The notes under the pieces: generated by a model | The model's input: the letters and a program-made list of their open reading frames with translations, nothing else | The model's database searches: none | What the model was told of the DNA's origin: nothing | Program-made: the position numbers and the translations under genes | Assembly (NCBI GenBank): GCA_002255575.1 | Contig: NCAT01000007.1 | Location: forward strand, 1 to 64,000 | Direction: 5' to 3' | Source of the DNA: Acidocella sp. 20-57-95 | GTDB lineage: Bacteria > Pseudomonadota > Alphaproteobacteria > Acetobacterales > Acetobacteraceae | DNA: 64,000 nt | Part shown: piece after piece, positions 41,039-47,578 of the stretch | Numbering within the stretch: the stretch's first letter is position 1 | Layout: every line of letters begins with the position of its first letter

Positions 41039-41421
41039 CCGACTGGCTTGAAACTTTGGAATTTAACGATGACGGGCTGATCCCGGCGATCGCGCAGCAG
41101 CATGACACCGGGGAGGTGTTGATGATGGCCTGGATGAACCGCGAATCGATCACCGAAACACTGAAAACCGGGCAAGTTTGTTATTTTTCCCGCAGCCGGG
41201 GCAAATTATGGCGCAAGGGCGAAAGCTCCGGCCAAGCCCAGAGGCTGGTTGAGATGCGGCTGGACTGCGATGCAGATACGATTTTGTTGCTGGTCGATCA
41301 GACCGGGGTGGCCTGCCATACCGGGCGGCGTTCCTGCTTTTATCAGGCCGTACGGGACAGCAAGCTGGTGGAAACCACGCAGCCATTGGTCTCGCCCGGC
41401 ACACTCTACGGCCGCGAATAA
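41035..41421 (+). CDS. hisI: Phosphoribosyl-AMP cyclohydrolase
   Basis: 128 residues forming a complete HisI domain. MMAWMNRESITETLKTGQVC and YFSRSRGKLWRKGESSGQAQ are strongly conserved. The Mg site DCDADTILL and the zinc Cys residues in ACHTGRRSCFY are intact. It is the third step of histidine synthesis. Only the cyclohydrolase half is present; the pyrophosphohydrolase (HisE) is encoded elsewhere. It is coupled to ppk2 and is remote from other his genes in the window. Confidence 0.97.
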   Translation: MTDWLETLEFNDDGLIPAIAQQHDTGEVLMMAWMNRESITETLKTGQVCYFSRSRGKLWRKGESSGQAQRLVEMRLDCDADTILLLVDQTGVACHTGRRSCFYQAVRDSKLVETTQPLVSPGTLYGRE

Positions 41422-41518
41422 ATGTGATCATGCCGAAAGACTTGATCCTTTGGTAAATATGGCGAAATAAGAGTGCATCAGCGCCCCCTCCGGGTGCCAT
41501 TTTCTATGGGTGCTTCTC

Positions 41519-43177
41519 ATGTCGTTTGGTTTGCCGAAGATTTCCAAGGCTTTCTGGGGTGCCGCCGCACTCGCTGTGCTGCTGGGCGGCGCGGTTACTG
41601 CCAAAGTGGCCCTGAGTGCGGACGATGTGGGCGCACCGGTGGCGAGCCAGGCACCCGCTGCCGGCGATCAGGCGGCGATTATTGCGCGCGGCAAGTATCT
41701 GGTGGACGCGGCCGACTGTATGCCCTGCCATTCCGGCCCGAACCATGCGCCCTATTCCGGCGGGTTGGTGCTGAACACACCGTTTGGGGGTCTGGCTTCG
41801 CCCAATATCACGCCCGACAAAGAAACTGGCATTGGTAACTGGACCGATAAGCAGTTCTGGAACGCCATTCATTACGGCATCAGCCCTGGCTCATCCTATT
41901 TGGTGTTTCCGAAATATATTTATCCAGCCATGCCGTTCACCTCGTACAGCAAGCTGACCTATGCCGATGTGATGGCCATTAAGGCATATTTATTCTCGCT
42001 GGCCCCTGTGAAAGTGGCGCCAACCCCTAACACGCTGATGTTCCCCTTCAGCCAGCGCCCGGTGTTGCTGGGGTGGAGAATTCTGTTCTTCCGCGCCGGT
42101 CCGATGAAAATGGACGCATCCTGGGATGACCACATTAAAAATGGCGCGTATCTGACCGAGGCGTTGGGCCATTGCGGCGAATGCCACACACCACGCAACC
42201 TGATGAGCGGGCTGATTGCCGATGAATCGCTGGCCGGTGCACCGATCGACAGCTATTTTGCGCCGAATATCTCTTCCGACAAAACCTACGGGGTGGGCGG
42301 TTGGAGTAAGGATGACCTGGTTTCCTACCTGTATGCTGGCGGCAATAAGGACAAAGGTTCGGCCTTTGGCCCGATGGGCGAGGTTGTGCAATATAGTTTG
42401 AGCCAGATTCCGAAATCCGATGTCGAGGATATCGCGGATTACCTGCAAACCATCACCCCGCCGCGCAGCACGCCACCATCGGCGGGAACCCCGGAAGCGC
42501 TGGCTGCCGCCAATGATGTGGGGGCAAAAATTTACGCTGCTGATTGCGCTGCCTGCCACCAGGCCAACGGCACCGGGCATCCGCCGATTATTCCGGGTCT
42601 TGCCGGCAATGATTCAGTGACCGCTGCCAAGCCGACCAATGTCATCGGCGCCGTGCTAAACGGGCTGGCACCTTGGAACCATGGCCCAGCCATGCCGTCC
42701 TTTGCAGCCGGCCTTTCGGACGCGGAGATTGCCGCGGTGACCAATTATGTCCGCACCCAGTGGGGCAACCAAGGCACAGCGAATGCGACGCCTGCCGACG
42801 TGATGGCTGCCCGCGCGGTGGCCGTGGTGCCGCCAATGGCGGATATGGAGTCTGATAAATTCGGCTGCCCGAAGGTGAGCTCTGCCGGCGGTAGCGATTC
42901 GCTCGCCAACCCGGGTGGTGGGTTGATGGATATGTTCGACGACGCCACCCCGGACACATTGCCAAACCGTACCCGCGCCTTTGTGGCCGCGCTGAAGGCA
43001 AGCGACCCCAATGTGAGCAATACCACCATCACCAACTATCTGGTGGCGGCCTATTGCCCTGTGGTGGCCAACCAGACCGGCTTGACCCACGCGCAAATGA
43101 CCGAAGCGTTGCAAGCCTTCGTGGCTGGTGCACAGAACGTCATCAACGCCCCGGCACCGGTTGCCAAACCAAACTGA
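41519..43177 (+). CDS. Triheme cytochrome c, periplasmic
   Basis: About 552 residues from the ATG at 41519; a GTG three codons earlier is also in frame. The N-terminal helix (FWGAAALAVLLGGAVTAKVA) is a signal peptide or anchor. Three CXXCH heme sites lie at CMPCH (67-71), CGECH (219-223) and CAACH (343-347), matching the triheme subunit of gluconate/alcohol dehydrogenases. The Met ligands expected after each domain (AMPFTSY, for example) are seen. After the third domain a ~120-residue tail with FGCPKVSSAGG has no heme site and is unusual. No dehydrogenase partner is next to it. It would carry electrons from a periplasmic dehydrogenase to the quinone pool or an oxidase. Confidence 0.88.
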   Translation: MSFGLPKISKAFWGAAALAVLLGGAVTAKVALSADDVGAPVASQAPAAGDQAAIIARGKYLVDAADCMPCHSGPNHAPYSGGLVLNTPFGGLASPNITPDKETGIGNWTDKQFWNAIHYGISPGSSYLVFPKYIYPAMPFTSYSKLTYADVMAIKAYLFSLAPVKVAPTPNTLMFPFSQRPVLLGWRILFFRAGPMKMDASWDDHIKNGAYLTEALGHCGECHTPRNLMSGLIADESLAGAPIDSYFAPNISSDKTYGVGGWSKDDLVSYLYAGGNKDKGSAFGPMGEVVQYSLSQIPKSDVEDIADYLQTITPPRSTPPSAGTPEALAAANDVGAKIYAADCAACHQANGTGHPPIIPGLAGNDSVTAAKPTNVIGAVLNGLAPWNHGPAMPSFAAGLSDAEIAAVTNYVRTQWGNQGTANATPADVMAARAVAVVPPMADMESDKFGCPKVSSAGGSDSLANPGGGLMDMFDDATPDTLPNRTRAFVAALKASDPNVSNTTITNYLVAAYCPVVANQTGLTHAQMTEALQAFVAGAQNVINAPAPVAKPN

Positions 43178-43763
43178 TCTGCGCGTAGAGACCCTGACAG
43201 GTGCGGCGATTGTGCCGTACCTGCCAGACCTCGCGGCACTCAGGACCGAAGTGTTTTTCGAGTGGCCGTATTTATATGTCGGCAGCCGGTCTTACGAATC
43301 TGAGTATCTGCGCGGCTTGGGGCGTGCAGAGCGCGCGGCAGTGATTGCGGCGTTTGCGGGCGATAAAGTGGTGGGCATGGCCACGTGCCTGCCGCTTTCT
43401 GACGAGCCAGACAATGTGCAGCAACCGTTTTTGGATCATGGGCTGAACCCGCGAGACTATTTTTATTTTGGTGAGAGCGTGCTGCGGAAGGAATATCGCG
43501 GGCGGGGCGTGGGGGTAGCGTTTTTTGCGGCACGCGAAGCGCAGGCGCGGAAATTTGGGGACTATAAATTTGCGGCTTTTTGCGCGGTGCAACGGCCGGA
43601 TGATCACCCGTTAAAGCCGACTGATTTCGTGCCGCTGGACGCGTTTTGGGGCAAGCGCGGCTATACCAAGCAACCGCATTTGACGTGCCAAATGTCGTGG
43701 CTGGACCGGGGCGAGACGGAAAAGACATTCAAGCCTCTCACCTTCTGGACCAAGGCGCTGTGA
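43128..43763 (+). CDS. GNAT family N-acetyltransferase
   Basis: 211 residues if the GTG at 43128 is used, overlapping the cytochrome c gene by 50 bases; a TTG at 43161 also fits. The acetyl-CoA-binding loop region is ESVLRKEYRGRGVGVAFFAA (R-G-x-G-V), with AALRTEVFFEWPYLYVG before it. Related proteins are fused to nitrilase-type domains (YhcX-like). Here the next gene, starting in this gene's stop codon (GTGA), is exactly such a carbon-nitrogen hydrolase. The substrate is unknown. Confidence 0.85.
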   Translation: MHRTSSTPRHRLPNQTDLRVETLTGAAIVPYLPDLAALRTEVFFEWPYLYVGSRSYESEYLRGLGRAERAAVIAAFAGDKVVGMATCLPLSDEPDNVQQPFLDHGLNPRDYFYFGESVLRKEYRGRGVGVAFFAAREAQARKFGDYKFAAFCAVQRPDDHPLKPTDFVPLDAFWGKRGYTKQPHLTCQMSWLDRGETEKTFKPLTFWTKAL

Positions 43764-44626
43764 AACTGGCACTGGCGCAGTTTGATGTGACGGTCCCGCC
43801 GCATTTTGCCGGGTTCGAGGCCCGGCTTGCCGAAATGGCGGCGGCGGCCAAACATAACCATGCCGATCTGCTGGTGCTGCCGGAATATGCGGCGATGGTG
43901 CTGGCAGGGGCATTTATTTCAACGCCCGATATTGTCGGCGAGTTGGCCTGCGTGGTGGCGCAAGCCAAGGATTTGTTGCGCGCACTGCAACGGATCGCTG
44001 CGCAGAATAATTTATATATTCTGGGCGGCACACTGCCGATGCGCGACCCGGATGGGAAAATCCGCAACCGGGCGCCGTTTATTAGCCGTACTGGCACGCT
44101 GGCATTCCAGGACAAACAGACCATGACACGCTTTGAAGCCGAGCGATGGGGTGTGGATGGCGGGGCCGGACCCAATGTGTTCGAGACAATGTTCGGGCGG
44201 ATTGGCGTTTCCATATGCTATGACAGTGAATTTCCGCTGCATGTGCGGGCGCAAGTGACCGCTGGCGCAACACTGATTTTGGTGCCGAGCTGTACGGACA
44301 CAGTGGCAGGCTTCAACCGCGTGCGGCTCTCTGCCCGCGCTCGTGCCGTGGAAAACCAGTGCATTGTGGCAACCTCACCCTTGGTAGGGTCGGCGCCCTG
44401 GAGTGGGGCGATTGATGAGAATCATGGCTATGCGGGGGTGTATGGGCCGCCGGATATTTTCTTCCCCGCCAACGGTATTTTAGCGCGTGGTGAAATGGAT
44501 GAACCCGGGCTGGTATTTGCCGAGATCGCGCTTGACCTGGTGGCAAAAGTACGGCGTGAAGGCGGCGTGCTGAACCATCGCGATTGGATTGATAAAGTTC
44601 CCCCCTGCCCTGTTATAAAACTGTAA
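43760..44626 (+). CDS. Carbon-nitrogen hydrolase (nitrilase superfamily)
   Basis: 288 residues from the GTG in GTGA. The catalytic triad is visible: Glu in LLVLPEYAAMV, Lys in FQDKQTMTRFEAERWG and Cys in IGVSICYDSEFPLHVRA (near residue 153). It would hydrolyse an amide. The family branch is the one found fused to GNAT domains. Its stop shares one base with the lpxB start (TAATG), so GNAT-hydrolase-lpxB is probably one transcript. Metabolite repair is one option, but the substrate is not known. Confidence 0.9.
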   Translation: MKLALAQFDVTVPPHFAGFEARLAEMAAAAKHNHADLLVLPEYAAMVLAGAFISTPDIVGELACVVAQAKDLLRALQRIAAQNNLYILGGTLPMRDPDGKIRNRAPFISRTGTLAFQDKQTMTRFEAERWGVDGGAGPNVFETMFGRIGVSICYDSEFPLHVRAQVTAGATLILVPSCTDTVAGFNRVRLSARARAVENQCIVATSPLVGSAPWSGAIDENHGYAGVYGPPDIFFPANGILARGEMDEPGLVFAEIALDLVAKVRREGGVLNHRDWIDKVPPCPVIKL

Positions 44627-45768
44627 TGCCGCATATTTTCATCATCGCCGGTGAGGCGAGCGGCGATGTGCTGGGCGCGCGGCTGATGAATGCGCTGAAA
44701 TTACAGCGGCCGGATTTGACGTTCTCAGGGATCGGCGGGGCACGCATGGCGGAAGCCGGGCTGACATCATTATTCCCGATGCAGGAACTGGCGGTGATGG
44801 GCCTTGCCGAAATTCTACCGCGGATCATTCCGTTGCGGCGGCGGATGCAGCAGACCATCGCCGCCATTACCACGAGCAAGCCGGATATTCTGGTGACCAT
44901 CGACAGCCCCGGCTTCTGCCTGCGGGTTTTGAAAGCGGTCGCCCCCACCGGCATCAAACGTATCCACTACGTGGCCCCGCAAGTCTGGGCCTGGCGGCAG
45001 GAACGGGTAAAGCATTTTCCTGGGCTTTGGGATGAGTTGCTGTGCCTGTTGCCGTTCGAGCCGGATTTCTTCGCGCCCTTTGGGCTGAACCCGGTATTCG
45101 TCGGCCACCCGGTGCTGGAATCGGGTGCGGACCAGGGCGACGCCGCGCGGTTCCGCCAGCTTCATAATATCGCCCCCACCGCCATTCCCATTATGCTGAT
45201 GCCCGGCTCGCGCGTGACGGAGACCAAACGGCTATTGCCGGTATTCCGCGAAACCATCGCATTGCTGCACGGCCAAATGCCCAACATCCTGCCGGTACTT
45301 GCCGCCGCGTCCGGCATCGCTGATGCGGTTGCCTCGCAAACCGCCGATTGGCCGGTGCAACCAATCATCGTGCGGGACGTGGCTGAACGCTACGACGCCT
45401 TCGCCGCTGCCCGCGCCGCCCTCACCAAATCCGGCACCTCAACCCTCGAGCTTGCCATGGCCGGGGTGTCGATGGCCGTTACCTACCGCGTCAATGCGCT
45501 CAGTGCCGCCATTGGTCGCCGCCTGATCAAAGTAAAATACGTCGCCATGATCAACCTGCTCGCCAACGGCCCGCTGGTGCCGGAACTGCTGCAAGAAAAC
45601 TGCACCCCCCCCAAACTAGCCGCCACCCTGCAAACCCTGCTCACCAACCCCACCGCCGCCGAAACCCAACGGCAAGGCTTCAAATCCGCCCTCGCAACCC
45701 TGCAAGCCCCCGCCACCCTCGCCTCCACCGCCGCGGCGCAGGCGGTGGTGGGGTGGTTGAGGAAGTAA
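44626..45768 (+). CDS. lpxB: Lipid-A-disaccharide synthase
   Basis: 380 residues. It opens IFIIAGEASGDVLGARLMNA (the LpxB signature), continues with YVAPQVWAWRQERVKHFPGL, VFVGHPVLE, MPGSRVTET, the donor-site SGTSTLELAMAGVSMAVTYR and a basic end. It joins UDP-2,3-diacylglucosamine and lipid X to make the lipid A disaccharide at the inner membrane's cytosolic side. It is separated from lpxD-fabZ-lpxA, its usual neighbours. A strong terminator begins at its stop codon. Confidence 0.97.
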   Translation: MPHIFIIAGEASGDVLGARLMNALKLQRPDLTFSGIGGARMAEAGLTSLFPMQELAVMGLAEILPRIIPLRRRMQQTIAAITTSKPDILVTIDSPGFCLRVLKAVAPTGIKRIHYVAPQVWAWRQERVKHFPGLWDELLCLLPFEPDFFAPFGLNPVFVGHPVLESGADQGDAARFRQLHNIAPTAIPIMLMPGSRVTETKRLLPVFRETIALLHGQMPNILPVLAAASGIADAVASQTADWPVQPIIVRDVAERYDAFAAARAALTKSGTSTLELAMAGVSMAVTYRVNALSAAIGRRLIKVKYVAMINLLANGPLVPELLQENCTPPKLAATLQTLLTNPTAAETQRQGFKSALATLQAPATLASTAAAQAVVGWLRK

Positions 45769-45795
45769 GGCCAGGGGGCTCTGCCCCCTGGCCTT
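45767..45795. terminator. Bidirectional terminator lpxB / Rieske gene
   Basis: AAGGCCAGGGGGC and GCCCCCTGGCCTT form a perfect 13-bp stem around a 3-base loop (TCT). The left arm includes the end of lpxB's stop codon. It lies between two convergent genes and can serve both, although the T-run on the plus side is short. Confidence 0.8.
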
Positions 45796-45799
45796 CCCT

Positions 45800-46885
45800 T
45801 CACCCAGCCACCCCACACCGGCCGAGCAGTGCGGTGAGTTCGCGGATAACGGGGAAGACTTCCTGGTTGAGGTTGGCGCCTTGGGCGTCGTGGGCGGCTT
45901 GTTCGGCTTCGACGATTTCACGGTCTTCGCGGAAGATATTTTCGGTGAAGCGGATGAGGAAGGGCCAGCCGAGATTAAGGAGGGATTTGCCGAGGATGCC
46001 TTTGGGTTTGTGGATGGAGAGCAGGCCGAAGGTGCGGATGGTGCGTTGTTCGGAATCGAGGGGGACATAGACGATCCAGAGGTCCATCACGGGCGCTTCG
46101 TCACCGGCGGGGAGGATGGAGAGGGTTTGGTAGGGATATTCGGTGCGGATGGTCATGACGTCTTTGTCATTGGCATCGCCGCGGCGGCCACCGAAGACGG
46201 CGGCTTCGCCAAGTGGCTGTTTTCCGGCGGTGCGGGCGAAGGTGTACTGCACTTCGAGCCAGGTTTCACCGAGGCGGCGGCCGAGGTAACGCGGGCGGAT
46301 TTGGCCCATTTGTTTGCGGTGCAGGAACTGGTGGTTCATGTCCATCAGGTTTTCGTGCATGAAGCTGTAATGGCAGGCGACTTCGCGGCCAAAGCGGCGG
46401 GTTTTATAGTCGGGGTTGGCGGCGCCGCCGAGATTGGGGAATGAGGCTTCGGCTTTGGCCGGGTCACCTGGGAAGATAAAGATCAGCCCGGCTTCTTCGC
46501 GGCACGGGTAGGCGCGGACACCGTTGGGCATTTTGCCTTTGCCGAGATACGGCACGTCGATGCATTTGCCGGTATTGTCGTAGGTCCAGCCATGGTAGCC
46601 GCAACGAACGGCGCAGCCTGAGACAACCCCGGCATCGAGCGGGACTTGCCGGTGGGCGCAGCGATTTTCGAGCGCGAAAACGGCACCTTCCTTGGGGCGA
46701 ACCAGCACGATGGGGGCGCCCGCGAATTTCACCGCGAGGGTTTTGCCGGGCTTTACCTCACGCGACCAAGCGAGCGGGTACCAATGGTCCGGGTGGATTT
46801 TGACTTTTCGCGTGTCGATATCGGACAGGCTGAGCGGCGGCGGGACTTCGGCAGTGTCGTCCGTGTTCAGGAGAATCGTGTCCAT
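45800..46885 (-). CDS. Rieske non-heme iron oxygenase (ring-hydroxylating type)
   Basis: 361 residues. The N-terminal Rieske domain has CAHRQVPLDAGVV and CGYHGWTY (C-x-H ... C-x2-H, about residues 76-100), which bind the [2Fe-2S] cluster. The catalytic iron site is ENLMDMNHQFLHRKQMG, with the bridging Asp and two His. It needs an electron supply from a reductase that is not adjacent. The substrate cannot be read: aromatic acid, sterol/hopanoid-like or chlorophyll-like compounds are all used by this family. It is convergent with lpxB. Confidence 0.88.
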   Translation of the reverse strand: MDTILLNTDDTAEVPPPLSLSDIDTRKVKIHPDHWYPLAWSREVKPGKTLAVKFAGAPIVLVRPKEGAVFALENRCAHRQVPLDAGVVSGCAVRCGYHGWTYDNTGKCIDVPYLGKGKMPNGVRAYPCREEAGLIFIFPGDPAKAEASFPNLGGAANPDYKTRRFGREVACHYSFMHENLMDMNHQFLHRKQMGQIRPRYLGRRLGETWLEVQYTFARTAGKQPLGEAAVFGGRRGDANDKDVMTIRTEYPYQTLSILPAGDEAPVMDLWIVYVPLDSEQRTIRTFGLLSIHKPKGILGKSLLNLGWPFLIRFTENIFREDREIVEAEQAAHDAQGANLNQEVFPVIRELTALLGRCGVAG

Positions 46886-47105
46886 GCTGGTCTTTCAAGG
46901 GCGTTTACCGCGACCTTGGCAGCTTATGGGCTGATTGAACATGGCAAGTGTATGAAGCTGTTGAGAGATGGCAAACCGACGAACCCGCAATTTTTGGCGA
47001 GGTTGCTGGGGGCAACACCGCTGATTGCAAACAGCGGCAGCGCAATCATCGAAATTTTAATAAACAATGCCAACCCGTAAAATCGTCGCGCCATGCAATA
47101 ACGCC

Positions 47106-47136
47106 TTGACCTTCCCATTAGGGAAAGCATCATCCT
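47106..47136 (+). promoter_or_regulatory. MerR/CueR-type promoter before the DUF305 gene
   Basis: TTGACC (47106-47111) is followed after 19 bases by CATCCT (47131-47136). The spacer holds the dyad CCTTCCC-ATTA-GGGAAAG (47110-47127; one mismatch). The unusually long 19-base spacer with a central dyad is the hallmark of promoters activated by CueR-like MerR-family metal sensors. The start point would be near 47143, 22 bases before the ATG. No such regulator gene is in the window. Confidence 0.6.
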
Positions 47137-47164
47137 TGGGTGCAAACAACCGAGGGCGACGCTG

Positions 47165-47527
47165 ATGATGAAAATGCTCGTACGATCTGCCGTTATGATT
47201 GCCGCCGTTGCCGGGTCTGCGGCAGCCCAACCGATGACCATGCCGGGCATGGCGGGCGGGAGCAGCGCGGCTGACCAGGAGTTTGCCGCCGGCATGACCA
47301 AAATGAATAACGGCATGGCGGGCGCCCCGATGACCGGCAATACCGACCAGGATTTTGTGGCGATGATGATCCCGCATCATCAGGGTGCTGTGGACATGGC
47401 GAAGACCGAGCTGAAATATGGCAAGGACCCGGAATTGCTGGCGCTGTCGCGTGAGATTATTGCCGCGCAAGATAAAGAAATCGCGCAAATGAAGCGCTGG
47501 CAGGCGCTGCACAAACCAAAATCGTAA
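47165..47527 (+). CDS. DUF305 family protein, secreted
   Basis: 120 residues with a signal peptide (MMKMLVRSAVMIAAVAGSAA, cleaved near AAAQ). The mature part is Met- and His-rich: MTMPGMAGG, DFVAMMIPHHQGAVDMAKTE (the DUF305 signature) and MTKMNNGMAG. DUF305 proteins are ferritin-like and often found with copper-resistance genes. The CueR-type promoter upstream supports copper response. It may bind copper in the periplasm (inference). Confidence 0.88.
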   Translation: MMKMLVRSAVMIAAVAGSAAAQPMTMPGMAGGSSAADQEFAAGMTKMNNGMAGAPMTGNTDQDFVAMMIPHHQGAVDMAKTELKYGKDPELLALSREIIAAQDKEIAQMKRWQALHKPKS

Positions 47528-47578
47528 GGCATTTCTTAGCTCTGCCATTCTGGCCGGAACCTTGCTAGGGTTCCGGTT

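Noticed and set aside
46646..47080. 144-residue plus-strand frame over the start of the Rieske gene
   Set aside because: Mostly antisense; the part beyond 46886 has no family features and conflicts with the promoter region.
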